35,918 nt of DNA from an uncultured Lachnospiraceae bacterium (GCA_947593975.1 CANQDW010000017.1:1-35918), one strand, 5' to 3'. Shown: positions 17,051 through 26,159, counted from the first letter of the stretch. Program-made: numbers and translations. The notes: generated from the sequence alone by a model not told the origin.

Positions 17051-17620
17051 ATGGCGATAAAAATATATGTTGACCAGGGACATGGTGCAAGCGTAAATGC
17101 CGGCGCGGAAGGTTTCGGATTATATGAACAGGATATCACATATATGGTCGGCGCCTACCTGTCCGACATATTAAGCTCCGACTACAGGTTTGAAGTCAGG
17201 ACTTCCAGGGCATCGATAGATGCAAACGTGGGCTATAACAATTCGTCAAGCCTCAGGATAAGGACCTCAGAAGCAAATGAATGGCCTGCCGACTATTTTA
17301 TAAGCATACACTGCAACGCCAATACCAATCCCAATATCAACGGAACCGAAGCTTATGTATATTCTTCCGCTTCTTCCGCATATTATCTCGGCGAATCCAT
17401 AGTAAGCGAAATAGTAAGACGCACAGGCACAAAAAATAACGGCGTATACCAGAACCCTTCTCTGTATGTGCTTAGGAATACATCGATGCCTGCCGTACTT
17501 GTTGAGCTTGCTTATATAACCAATTATGAGGATTCCCTGAAATTAAGATACGACCAGTACCAGTTTGCTTACGGGATATATGCGGGACTGCTTGATTATC
17601 TCGGGCTTTCCCCGCTGTAA
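17051..17620 (+). CDS. N-acetylmuramoyl-L-alanine amidase (Amidase_3), no signal peptide
   Basis: This 189-residue protein is a bare Amidase_3 catalytic domain, which cleaves the bond between muramic acid and L-alanine in peptidoglycan. Zinc and catalytic residues can be followed: His in VDQGHG near residue 11, Glu in GLYEQDITY, His in FISIHCNAN and the catalytic Glu in VLVELAYITN. The ATG at 17051 follows GGTGA at good spacing; a GTG at 17039 would only add four residues. There is no signal peptide, membrane segment or binding domain. It could be released by lysis like an endolysin, act in the mother cell, or be exported non-classically. No phage genes surround it. Confidence 0.9.
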   Translation: MAIKIYVDQGHGASVNAGAEGFGLYEQDITYMVGAYLSDILSSDYRFEVRTSRASIDANVGYNNSSSLRIRTSEANEWPADYFISIHCNANTNPNINGTEAYVYSSASSAYYLGESIVSEIVRRTGTKNNGVYQNPSLYVLRNTSMPAVLVELAYITNYEDSLKLRYDQYQFAYGIYAGLLDYLGLSPL

Positions 17621-17642
17621 AGGAAGCAAAGCCGTAAAATTA

Positions 17643-17686
17643 AAACCCTGTACCATATCGATTGGCATGTTTATGATACAGGGTTT
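17643..17686. terminator. Bidirectional terminator between the amidase gene and htpG
   Basis: AAACCCTGTA (17643-17652) pairs with TACAGGGTTT (17677-17686), a perfect 10-bp stem around a 24-base loop. Leftward it is followed by a T-rich run (TTTTAATTTT), and rightward by ATTTATTTA. It sits between two convergent stops and can serve both genes. Confidence 0.65.
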
Positions 17687-17696
17687 ATTTATTTAC

Positions 17697-19799
17697 TTAC
17701 TTTGTAAGGAGCATCATGATCTCATTGCTTCTGGCTACAAATTCTGTCATTGCTTCCGGTGAAAGCGGTTTGTTGCTTATCATCGCAAGGTCATAAAGCT
17801 GTTTGCAGAACAATTCGGTATTCTCGCTCTTCTTGTTCTCAAGTATATACTTGACAAGCTCATTGTTGGCGTTAAGCACAAGCGTCTCTCCGCCTGAGAA
17901 CATATCGTCCATTCCCATTGCCATGCCGCCTGCGGCGTACATCTTCATCATATCCTGCATACGCCTTGTTTCTTCAGACAGCGTTATCATGGAAGCTACT
18001 TTTTCATTCTTAAGCTTCTTTACCTCTACGGTAAGCTTATCGTTCTTAAGCGCTTTCTTAAATATATCGGTAAGCTTCTTTGTAAGCTTATCCCAGTCTT
18101 TTCCTTCCGCTTTTTCTTCAAACTCGTCGTTTACTCCCGAATCAATCCTCTGGAAGGATATTCCCTCTTCGAACTGCTCAAGCTGCTGGATAAAAGGCTG
18201 GTCTATATTATGCGTAAGAACAAGGGCGTCAAGGTTCTGTTCACGGAACATATTGACATACTGGCTCTGAAGCACCATATCGGTAACATAATATACTTTC
18301 TTCTTAGGCTTTTCTTCTTCGCTGTCGTCTGAAGGCTTTTCATTGTCCGTATCCGGCGTTTCTTCTGTTTTTTCTGCCTCTTCCCCGTCTTTTTCCTTAT
18401 CGTCTTCTTCACTGCCATATACATTTTCCAGATATTCGGGAAGCGTAAGATATTTCTCGTCCAGGTTCTTAAATATCACGTAATCCTTCATCTTCTCCCT
18501 GAATTTATCATCCTTAAGGCATCCGTATTTGATAAACGGGCTTATGTCGTCCCAGAACTTCTCGTAATTTTCTTTGTCTACCTTATACATTCCCGACAGC
18601 TTATCAGCGACTTTCTTGGTAATATAATCGGATATCTTTTTAACAAATCCGTCGTTCTGAAGCGCGCTTCTCGATACGTTAAGCGGAAGGTCCGGACAGT
18701 CTATAACGCCTTTAAGCAGCATAAGGAATTCCGGGATGACCTCTTTAATGTTATCAGCTATAAATACCTGATTGTTATATAATTTTATTACGCCTTCAAG
18801 GTTATCATATTCCGTATTTACTTTCGGGAAATATAATATTCCTTTAAGGTTAAAAGGATAATCCATATTCAGGTGTATCCAAAACAGCGGCTCCTTATAA
18901 TCCCTGAACACTTTTCTGAAAAATTCCTTGTATTCATCGTCAGTCACATCATTCGGATGTTTCATCCAGAGAGGGTTCGTATCGCTTATCGATACGGGAC
19001 GTTTGTTGATCTTTGCTTTTTCCTTTCTTGGAGATACTTCAACCGTCTCTTTTTCGCCGTTTTCGTTCTCACGTTCCTCAGTCTTAGCTTCTTCGATTAT
19101 AGTCTCAACTACAACGTCGTCTTCCCTTACATCCTCTGCGTCTATTGTCTCATACTGCTGTTCCTGTCCCTTTTTCTCAAGGAATATCTCCACAGGCATA
19201 AACGAACAGTACTTTTCAAGCACTTCGCGCACTCTGTATTCATTGGAAAATTCAGCTGTATCATCATTCAGATACAATGTTATGGACGTTCCGACTTCCG
19301 TACGGGTACCGTCTTTCATGACGTACTCCATACCGCCGTCCGATTCCCAATATGCGGCTTCCGCCCCTTCGCTGTATGACAGCGTATCGATGCTTACGCG
19401 GTCGGCAACCATGAACGCTGAATAAAATCCAAGTCCAAAGTGTCCTATTATCTGCTCGTCATTGGTTTTATCCTTATATTTTTCAAGGAAATCAGCCGCG
19501 CCCGAAAATGCTATCTGGTTAATATATTCCTTTACTTCGTCAGCCGTCATTCCGATACCGTTATCTTCAAATACGATCGTTTTATCTTCCGGGCTTACCG
19601 TTACGGTAATCTTCGGCTTGTAATCATCGGGAAGCGATATCTCGCCTATTATATCCAGTTTTTTAAGCTTGGTAATGGCGTCGCAGCCGTTCGATACAAG
19701 CTCCCTTACAAATATGTCATGGTCTGAATACAGCCATTTTTTGATTATAGGAAATATGTTTTCTGAATCAATTGATAAATTTCCCTGTTCTTCTGTCAT
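17697..19799 (-). CDS. htpG: Molecular chaperone HtpG (Hsp90)
   Basis: This 700-residue bacterial Hsp90 is longer than the usual 620-630. The ATP-binding domain shows Glu33, Asn37 and Asp40 in RELVSNGCDA, DNGIGM (79-84) and GHFGLGFYSAFM (119-130). The middle domain includes LPLNVSRSALQ with the catalytic Arg. Extra length lies in two charged segments: about 212-268 between N and M domains, and a very acidic run at about 463-500. A long N-M linker is more typical of eukaryotic Hsp90. The ATG follows AGGAGA. A consensus promoter and a perfect CIRCE element lie upstream, so HrcA control is likely. Confidence 0.97.
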   Translation of the reverse strand: MTEEQGNLSIDSENIFPIIKKWLYSDHDIFVRELVSNGCDAITKLKKLDIIGEISLPDDYKPKITVTVSPEDKTIVFEDNGIGMTADEVKEYINQIAFSGAADFLEKYKDKTNDEQIIGHFGLGFYSAFMVADRVSIDTLSYSEGAEAAYWESDGGMEYVMKDGTRTEVGTSITLYLNDDTAEFSNEYRVREVLEKYCSFMPVEIFLEKKGQEQQYETIDAEDVREDDVVVETIIEEAKTEERENENGEKETVEVSPRKEKAKINKRPVSISDTNPLWMKHPNDVTDDEYKEFFRKVFRDYKEPLFWIHLNMDYPFNLKGILYFPKVNTEYDNLEGVIKLYNNQVFIADNIKEVIPEFLMLLKGVIDCPDLPLNVSRSALQNDGFVKKISDYITKKVADKLSGMYKVDKENYEKFWDDISPFIKYGCLKDDKFREKMKDYVIFKNLDEKYLTLPEYLENVYGSEEDDKEKDGEEAEKTEETPDTDNEKPSDDSEEEKPKKKVYYVTDMVLQSQYVNMFREQNLDALVLTHNIDQPFIQQLEQFEEGISFQRIDSGVNDEFEEKAEGKDWDKLTKKLTDIFKKALKNDKLTVEVKKLKNEKVASMITLSEETRRMQDMMKMYAAGGMAMGMDDMFSGGETLVLNANNELVKYILENKKSENTELFCKQLYDLAMISNKPLSPEAMTEFVARSNEIMMLLTK

Positions 19800-19836
19800 A
19801 TCAATCTCTCCTATCCGGTTTTTTTATTTATCAGAT

Positions 19837-19865
19837 ATAATAACTCCGCTAAAGTACAATGTCAA
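19837..19865 (-). promoter_or_regulatory. htpG promoter
   Basis: On the minus strand TTGACA (19860-19865), a 17-base spacer and TATTAT (19837-19842) give a near-consensus sigma-A promoter about 37 bases upstream of the htpG ATG. The CIRCE operator begins 8 bases upstream of the -35. Confidence 0.8.
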
Positions 19866-19872
19866 GAAAAAT

Positions 19873-19899
19873 TTAGCACTCACAAAAGGTGAGTGCTAA
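19873..19899. promoter_or_regulatory. CIRCE element (HrcA operator)
   Basis: TTAGCACTC (19873-19881), nine bases, then GAGTGCTAA (19891-19899) is a perfect CIRCE inverted repeat. CIRCE is bound by the heat-shock repressor HrcA. It stands directly upstream of the htpG promoter, and no rightward gene follows, so htpG is its target. Confidence 0.95.
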
Positions 19900-19919
19900 T
19901 AAAATATTTTCCATATGCC

Positions 19920-20804
19920 TTAATCACATACGATAAGCTCATATTCCTTCGTACCAAAACCAAGTTTGGCCGCCGCATCTATCGTATGGGTCCCATGCCT
20001 GGATTCGACCCTCTCAAGGAAATGATCCCTTCCTTTATCTTCAGATCTGTAAATAAGATCCATACATGCCTTATCAAGCGCAACCGGGTCAAGCGATGAA
20101 AGTATACCTATATCGGACATACACGGATCTTCCGCAACTTCACAGCAGTCGCAGTCTACAGACAGGTTGCACATCATATTTACATAAGCTATCCTGCCTT
20201 TAAAATATTCCGCCACGCTCTCTGCGGCGTCCGCCATAGCTTCGCAAAACACATGCTGTTCGGCCATATTATCCCATACTATATTCTGATCAGTAACGGT
20301 TCCTCCCGAATGGATAAGGCACTTTCCGACCGTCGAAGCGCATCCGATTGAAAGCTGCTTTATAGCTCCGCCGTACCCTCCGACAGGGTGTCCTTTAAAA
20401 TGCGACAATACGAGCATGGAATCATAATTAACGATATTTTTGCCGACCATATTCTTTTTAAGGACTTTTCCGTTTGGGATATCAAGCGCAAGATCGGGTC
20501 CTTCGGCATCCATGATATCCACGTCAAAATATTTGCTCCAGCCATGGTCGGCCATAAGTTTCTCATGCTTCTTCGTCGAATTGCGTTCCCCTGCATATGC
20601 GGTATTGCACTCAACAATAGTGCCCTTTACATATTCCACCATAGGCTTCATGAATTCGGGGCGCAGGTAATTCTGATTCCCCGCCTCGCCCGAATGGACC
20701 TTTACCGCAACCTTTCCGGGAAGCGGGGTGTCAAGCATCTTATACATTTCAATAACTTTTTCAGGCGTGATGTTTTTCGTAAAATATACTTTTGCTTTTT
20801 CCAT
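19920..20804 (-). CDS. DUF362 domain-containing protein
   Basis: This 294-residue protein fits the DUF362 family, of uncertain function and sometimes associated with iron-sulfur proteins. Family-like segments are VKVHSGEAGN (35-44), SHFKGHPVGGYGGAIKQLSIG (134-154) and the SLDPVALDKACMDLI stretch near 237. A dense cysteine cluster (Cys212, 218, 220, 221, 228) could bind a metal or cluster, but there is no ferredoxin-type CxxCxxCxxxC domain. It starts 20 bases after the LCP gene with an AGGGAT site, so they are probably one operon. Its role is unknown. Confidence 0.85.
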   Translation of the reverse strand: MEKAKVYFTKNITPEKVIEMYKMLDTPLPGKVAVKVHSGEAGNQNYLRPEFMKPMVEYVKGTIVECNTAYAGERNSTKKHEKLMADHGWSKYFDVDIMDAEGPDLALDIPNGKVLKKNMVGKNIVNYDSMLVLSHFKGHPVGGYGGAIKQLSIGCASTVGKCLIHSGGTVTDQNIVWDNMAEQHVFCEAMADAAESVAEYFKGRIAYVNMMCNLSVDCDCCEVAEDPCMSDIGILSSLDPVALDKACMDLIYRSEDKGRDHFLERVESRHGTHTIDAAAKLGFGTKEYELIVCD

Positions 20805-20824
20805 AATATCCCTGCTTTCTGTTT

Positions 20825-22354
20825 TTAGTTATTATTATCCGGTTTTTCCGTTTTATCCGGCTGTTTGGTCTCCTTTGCCTTATCTTTTTTGTTTTTATCG
20901 GAATTAAGCTTACCTCCGTCAAGGATAGTCTGTATCGCGTCTTTTGCCTTTTCGACGCTGCTCTCATCTTCATACATTATCCATGGGATTATCCTGCCCG
21001 GTGCCTCCCTTATAGAATAGCACCACTCGTATCCTCCCGAACCGGTCACGCTTACCGAATCTATATTCCAGTTCGGATTCTCCGCCATCTGGTATTTGAC
21101 ATATTTGGCGATCTTCTTTGTTTTCATATTGGTCTCAAACGAATCCTCAAGGCTCTTCATCAGTTTAGAGAATTTCGTAATGATCTTGGGCGACGTAGCC
21201 TTGTCCATGATAGCCGCTATCATATGCTGATGGTTCCTTCCTCTCTGGTTATCACCGTCAGGGAAATGATGTCTTTGACGGCAGAATGCAAGCGCTTCCT
21301 TGCCGTTAACCTTATTATACCCCTTTTTAAAGCTTGGTCCCCAGTCAGAAGTAAACGTATAGTCGGAGTATACCCTTACTCCTCCAAGCGCGTCTACTAT
21401 ATTCTTAAGACCTGAGAAATTGACCCTCATATAATAATCGATATCTATATCATACAGCATTTCAAGGGTTTCTATCGATACATCCACGCCGTACAGTCCC
21501 GCGTGCGTAAGTTTATCCCTTACTCCGTTTGAAATAGACAGCGGGATGAAATAATCCCTCGGCGTATTCACAAGCAGTATCTGTTCCGTTTCGGGGTTTA
21601 TCACAGCAATTATATTAACATCGCTTCGGCTTGTCTTAGATAACTCGCCATATACGTCTATTCCACTCAGATACATTATGAAAGGTTTTTTCAGCTCTTC
21701 AAAATCTATGTCGTCGTCTTCCTCTTCAACATTAACAACAGTCTGGACCTGATGGCTGCCGAGCACCCTTGTCTGCGTATCAAAGTCTTCATACTGCTCT
21801 TTAACCATTTCCCTGTAGGCTTCATTAAATATTATTACTCCCGTTTCCTTTGCATAAAGCGCGTCAACAAGCGAAAGCATATCGCCATATTCCGCCGTAC
21901 GGATCGTCTTTCCGAGATCGGACTGCACGGACTCGATCATTGAATCGGTATATTCCCTTCCCTGCACGGATACTATGCCGAAACTGTAGTCCCCTACATC
22001 ATCAATAGTCTGCGCGGGGTCGTCTGCAAGCACTATCGCCGAAAGTTCGTCTATCTTAACATTGGAATCAGACATATTGTTTATCGCCCCGTAAGCTCTC
22101 CACAGATATCCGGCCCCGACAAATATTAAAACGCAGAAAATCCCGGAGAGCACGCGTCCAAGAATATACAGTCTTTTCGACATCTGGCTGAAAAATGTAT
22201 AAAGCATTATAAATACCAGCGCGATAACGGCAGCTCCCGTATACTTTAACGGGATCATATCTATATATAACAACAGCCCTATAAATCCTGCCGTTATAAG
22301 AAACTGAACCGCAATAAATATAAGCCCTGCTTTCTTACTTAACAATTGTTTCAT
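20825..22354 (-). CDS. LytR-CpsA-Psr (LCP) family protein
   Basis: This 509-residue membrane-anchored protein has three N-terminal hydrophobic segments (about 10-30, 38-55, 66-85) followed by an extracellular region. The LCP domain spans about 225-450, with substrate and metal residues Arg243/Asp245 in SRSDVNI, Arg266/Asp267 in NTPRDYF, and Arg359 to Arg371 in AFCRQRHHFPDGDNQRGR. LCP proteins attach teichoic acids or other glycopolymers from lipid carriers to peptidoglycan. An acidic insert (EEEDDDIDFEE, 210-220) precedes the domain and a Lys-rich tail follows it. GGGGAAG precedes the ATG. The downstream partner is the DUF362 gene. Confidence 0.93.
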   Translation of the reverse strand: MKQLLSKKAGLIFIAVQFLITAGFIGLLLYIDMIPLKYTGAAVIALVFIMLYTFFSQMSKRLYILGRVLSGIFCVLIFVGAGYLWRAYGAINNMSDSNVKIDELSAIVLADDPAQTIDDVGDYSFGIVSVQGREYTDSMIESVQSDLGKTIRTAEYGDMLSLVDALYAKETGVIIFNEAYREMVKEQYEDFDTQTRVLGSHQVQTVVNVEEEDDDIDFEELKKPFIMYLSGIDVYGELSKTSRSDVNIIAVINPETEQILLVNTPRDYFIPLSISNGVRDKLTHAGLYGVDVSIETLEMLYDIDIDYYMRVNFSGLKNIVDALGGVRVYSDYTFTSDWGPSFKKGYNKVNGKEALAFCRQRHHFPDGDNQRGRNHQHMIAAIMDKATSPKIITKFSKLMKSLEDSFETNMKTKKIAKYVKYQMAENPNWNIDSVSVTGSGGYEWCYSIREAPGRIIPWIMYEDESSVEKAKDAIQTILDGGKLNSDKNKKDKAKETKQPDKTEKPDNNN

Positions 22355-22441
22355 ATGTATCTTCCCCTCTTATTATTTCCAATAAACGTATTTTATGACG
22401 CATTATCCAGTATTATATAATATTTTACGACAAATAGCAAT

Positions 22442-24184
22442 TTACTTTAACACTCCCATTGCCATATCGCGAAAAATTCCCGGAACATTCCTTAATTCAC
22501 CAAAAGTTCCCCTCTGCGCGATCCTTCCTTTGTCCATAACGATAATCTCATCGCAGTTCTGCAGCGTTGTAAGGCGGTGCGCAATTGAAATAACGGTTGT
22601 CCCCGCGTCTTTTTTCAGGTTTTCTATCTCGGCCTGTATAAGCCTTTCGGAAGTATTGTCTAACGCCGAGGTTGCCTCATCTAAGATTAAAATTTTCGGT
22701 TTGCGAAGGAAAATGCGCGCAAGCGCTATACGCTGCCTCTGTCCTCCCGAAAGGTTCGCCCCGCCCTCTGACAGTACAAAATCATAAGCGCCGGGGAGTT
22801 TTTCTATATCCGCCGCGATATTTGCCTTAGCGGCGGCAGCCTTTACTTCTTCCAAAGATACTTCCCGCTTCATTCCGTAGCAGATATTGCGAAATACCGT
22901 ATCGGCTATTATAAACGGCGTCTGCGGAACAAGCGCTATCGTTTTTGCAAGGTCTCCTCTCGAAATATCCTCAAGCGCCGTATCCCCGATCCTTATGTCC
23001 CCTTTTGCCTGCTCCAGCTTATCAATAACCTTGATAAGGGAAGATTTGCCGCATCCGCTCGGTCCGGCAATGCCGAGAAACATTCCTTCCGGAATACACA
23101 GGCACACCTCTTTTAAGATCAATTGTTCCGGTTTTTCCGGATACGAAAAGCTCACGTTTTCCATTTCTATTCCGCTTTCCTGCGGTATGGCTGACCTGCT
23201 TTCATCAGCTTGATATGAAAAATCTATGGGAAGCTCCGAAATATTAAAATAGTCTTTTGCCAACACCATACACTCCGAAAACTCGTCAAGGATACGATGA
23301 AGCTCGCGCAGCGGTCCCGTAAGCTGCGTAAAGCACAGATATGCGGTAAGCACGGTACCTACGGATATTACTCCCTTGGAGGCAAGAAATACAGATATCC
23401 CTATAACAAGCACGCTGAAAACCGCTTCGTTGATAAATTTCAGGCAGTCATAAAACGCCATTGACCTATGATGTTTCATTTCCTTTTCCCGCAGTTTCTC
23501 GGAGCGAAGAAGTATACGCTCCTCTTCATCCCCCGCGCCGTCAAGGGCGCGTATCGTCTCAATGCCTCCCAAAAGTTCCACCACGGTCCCGTCCAGTCCC
23601 GCTTTCGTATTCAGCAGTTCAACCCGTATCCCTTTCTGCGTGCTTATCTGGCGAAATACAATGAACGTCCCCACAGGGATAACAAGTATCACAAAACAGG
23701 CAACAAAAAACGGCAGGCGCAAAAATATAGTAACTATTGCCGCTATGCCGGTAGTAACTGCGGGAGCAAAGTCCATAAGCATAAGCTTAATGAGCTTAAC
23801 CGTGCCGTCAAGGCTCCTGTTCAGCCTGCCGTGTATATTTCCGGTCATATGGCTGCGGAAATACGACAACGGCGCTGTAAGAAGCGAAGCCGCCGCTTTT
23901 CGCCTTGCATTCTTTTCGGCCTGGGTAGCCGTATCTTCCACGACAAGCCGGCGCGCGACTTTTATGATCTCATTGATAACATTTACCGCAAGGATAACCA
24001 AAAGTACCGGGAGCACAGACATAAAAGCAACGTCTGCTTCCGCAAGTATCCTGTCTGTAAGATATCCTACCGCCAAAGGCGTAAGCTGGCTTAATACTGC
24101 GGATATGCAGAGCAGGCATATAATGACCGGAAACAATCTTTTCTGTCTGCGCGGCAGCAGCGCAAAGATCTTCTTAATATCCAC
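22442..24184 (-). CDS. ABC exporter, fused permease and ATPase
   Basis: This 580-residue half-transporter has about six membrane helices (1-300) and an ATPase domain. Walker A is GPSGCGKS (374-381), the Q-loop Gln is 421, the signature is LSGGQ (478-482), Walker B is ILILDE (498-503) and the switch His is 536. All are intact. It must act as a homodimer or with a partner not in the window. Start is GTG at 24184 after GGGGAGGGG. It lies 36 bases downstream of the debranching-like gene on the same strand. The substrate is unknown; lipid, peptide or drug export are all possible for this class. Confidence 0.92.
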   Translation of the reverse strand: MDIKKIFALLPRRQKRLFPVIICLLCISAVLSQLTPLAVGYLTDRILAEADVAFMSVLPVLLVILAVNVINEIIKVARRLVVEDTATQAEKNARRKAAASLLTAPLSYFRSHMTGNIHGRLNRSLDGTVKLIKLMLMDFAPAVTTGIAAIVTIFLRLPFFVACFVILVIPVGTFIVFRQISTQKGIRVELLNTKAGLDGTVVELLGGIETIRALDGAGDEEERILLRSEKLREKEMKHHRSMAFYDCLKFINEAVFSVLVIGISVFLASKGVISVGTVLTAYLCFTQLTGPLRELHRILDEFSECMVLAKDYFNISELPIDFSYQADESRSAIPQESGIEMENVSFSYPEKPEQLILKEVCLCIPEGMFLGIAGPSGCGKSSLIKVIDKLEQAKGDIRIGDTALEDISRGDLAKTIALVPQTPFIIADTVFRNICYGMKREVSLEEVKAAAAKANIAADIEKLPGAYDFVLSEGGANLSGGQRQRIALARIFLRKPKILILDEATSALDNTSERLIQAEIENLKKDAGTTVISIAHRLTTLQNCDEIIVMDKGRIAQRGTFGELRNVPGIFRDMAMGVLK

Positions 24185-24220
24185 GATAACCCCTCCCCGT
24201 CATATGTTTCTTTCTTCCTC

Positions 24221-26041
24221 TTAATCTTTTGCGGCGCTTTTATATATTGCCACAGTTCCGGCGTAAATCACACTTTTTTGTATTCCCCGCTCCCACTTTA
24301 TTTCAGGTTTTTTCTCCGTCCAAAGCATCTCTTCCCACTTAGTATCATTTGAAAGTATTGGAAGCTGGAATGTTTCATCGCATCTGTTCATATTTATCGC
24401 GATATACAGACCGCATCCGCTTAACATGATCCCAAGCGTCCTGCTGTAAGGCGCATAATCAAAAATCCACGGAAGCACGCCGTGAAAAGATATCTCGGGC
24501 ATATCGTTATTATTCTCTGCGGCTGTATTTCCTCTTTTTGCCCTTTTTCCGATAATGTATTCTTTCCTCATCTGTATCAGGCTCTTTACATACTCAAAGA
24601 TCCCGCTGTTTTTGCGAAGAAGTTCCCAGTCAAGCCAGGATACCGCATTATCCTGGCAATACGCGTTATTATTTCCTTTCTGCGAATTGCCGAACTCATC
24701 TCCCGCAAGTATCATCGGCGTCGCCTGCGATATCATCAAAAGAGTCAGCGCATTTTTTATCTGCTTTCTCCTCATTTCATTTATGCTTTTTTTCCTTGCG
24801 GTACCTTCCGTACCGTAATTGGAACTGTAATTATAATCCGTTCCGTCAAGCCCGTTTTCCCCGTTGGCCTCGTTATGCTTACGCTCATAAGACACCGAGT
24901 CCATAAGGGTAAAGCCATTGATGTCCGCCGCATACCATATGCTTTTGCAGCCGTCATGCGCGGGCTCGTAGTTCGCCGCATATTCGGAGGCCTGTCCCTC
25001 CTCGCCGAGTATGAACCTTCTTATATTGATCATCCGCCCGTCATTATAATCCGCAAGCCTGCCGTCAAGATTTTCCCGTTTCCAGTAGCAGGAAATGAAT
25101 TTGACCGACTTAAGCGTGTCATCGCTTTTTACAAGTTCTTCGGATACGACGTCGGAATTGATCTTAAAACCGTCTATATGATATTCATATACCCAGTGCC
25201 TGAGACAATCAAGGATCATGCCGTAACCCATATCTTTTGCAAAATGCATATCAAGAAGCACTTCTATTCCGGCAGAGTGCAGTACCTTAACCATATCTTT
25301 AAATTCCCTCACACAGCTGCCGGGAGATGCGGCATATGACGCTTTAGGCGCAAAATAAGCGCAGTCGCCCGTATAGCCCCAGTAATTAACCTTAATATCC
25401 GAAGTCCTTATATCCGCATCCGTACCGGGTATATGTTCGGGCATACCAAACGCATCGGCATCATCCATTATCTCATTAAAGTCATACGCAGGAAGAAGCA
25501 GCACCGCGTTAACGCCCAGTTCCTTAAGATAACCGGCCTTTTCCGATACGCCGGCAAACGTTCCGCGGTTTGCCGTCCCTGAACTTTTATGCTTGGTAAA
25601 TCCGCGCACATGCATACGGTATAATATCATTTCATCATAAGAAATGCGCGGACGCTTTTCGCCTGTCCAGTCATACTTATCAAGAGCAAACCCGCAGCGC
25701 AGCTCTTTGCCCTTTTTTCCGAAACTATCCCTTCCCCTTATAAGTCCGGCATAGGGATCGGCATAAAGCCTGCCGTTTACTTCATACATATATTCACAGT
25801 CCAAACGACTTTCTCTTATACCGTCCGCGGAAATTATACAGCTGAATATATCCCCGACCTTATAGGTCTCATCAAGTTTCACGCAAACAGGTTCCGTCTT
25901 TTTTAACTTATCATATAAGATCAGCGTACATGTGTCCGCAAAAGCAAGCGCGACCGAAAACTGCACTCCGTTTTCATCTGCCGATACTCCTAACGGGAAT
26001 CCCCTGCCTGCCTTTATCTCCAATTCATCCGTCTTTATCAT
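24221..26041 (-). CDS. Debranching-enzyme-like GH13 protein lacking all catalytic residues
   Basis: This 606-residue protein has the layout of isoamylase/GlgX-type GH13 enzymes: a CBM48-like N-terminal domain (about 10-110), a barrel with VRGFTKHKSSG, and the strongly conserved VSYERKHNEANGENGLDG (383-400) and MILAGDEFGNSQKGNNNAYC (443-462). The catalytic positions are changed. Region I reads LDMHFAKD where LDVVYNHT is usual. Region II is GFKIN (291-295), Asn replacing the Asp nucleophile. Region III is KFISCYW, Cys318 replacing the acid/base Glu. Region IV is DINGFTL, Asn375 replacing the last Asp. The loop between regions I and II is very short. It should be catalytically dead. I chose ATG at 26041, after AGGAGA. 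Confidence 0.85.
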   Translation of the reverse strand: MIKTDELEIKAGRGFPLGVSADENGVQFSVALAFADTCTLILYDKLKKTEPVCVKLDETYKVGDIFSCIISADGIRESRLDCEYMYEVNGRLYADPYAGLIRGRDSFGKKGKELRCGFALDKYDWTGEKRPRISYDEMILYRMHVRGFTKHKSSGTANRGTFAGVSEKAGYLKELGVNAVLLLPAYDFNEIMDDADAFGMPEHIPGTDADIRTSDIKVNYWGYTGDCAYFAPKASYAASPGSCVREFKDMVKVLHSAGIEVLLDMHFAKDMGYGMILDCLRHWVYEYHIDGFKINSDVVSEELVKSDDTLKSVKFISCYWKRENLDGRLADYNDGRMINIRRFILGEEGQASEYAANYEPAHDGCKSIWYAADINGFTLMDSVSYERKHNEANGENGLDGTDYNYSSNYGTEGTARKKSINEMRRKQIKNALTLLMISQATPMILAGDEFGNSQKGNNNAYCQDNAVSWLDWELLRKNSGIFEYVKSLIQMRKEYIIGKRAKRGNTAAENNNDMPEISFHGVLPWIFDYAPYSRTLGIMLSGCGLYIAINMNRCDETFQLPILSNDTKWEEMLWTEKKPEIKWERGIQKSVIYAGTVAIYKSAAKD

Positions 26042-26131
26042 ATATATTATTTCTCCTGTCAAACAAATTAACCGCCGCATCCGCAAACTGCGGCTTTTCT
26101 AATTATATCACAGCGACATTCAAAAAAACAG

Positions 26132-26159
26132 TTGCAAATTTTATATATTCGGTTAAAAT
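26132..26159 (+). promoter_or_regulatory. Promoter of the ABC-F gene
   Basis: TTGCAA (26132-26137), a 16-base spacer and TAAAAT (26154-26159) lie 52 bases before the ATG at 26212. The same intergenic segment must also hold the divergent promoter of the debranching-like gene. Confidence 0.55.

Noticed and set aside
22442-24184. Possible BceAB partner of the Bce-type kinase
   Set aside because: It is an ABC exporter half-transporter, not a BceB/FtsX-like permease with a separate ATPase, and lies 20 kb away.
24482-25339. 285-codon plus-strand open frame
   Set aside because: Antisense shadow of the debranching-like gene; no start signals or protein family likeness.
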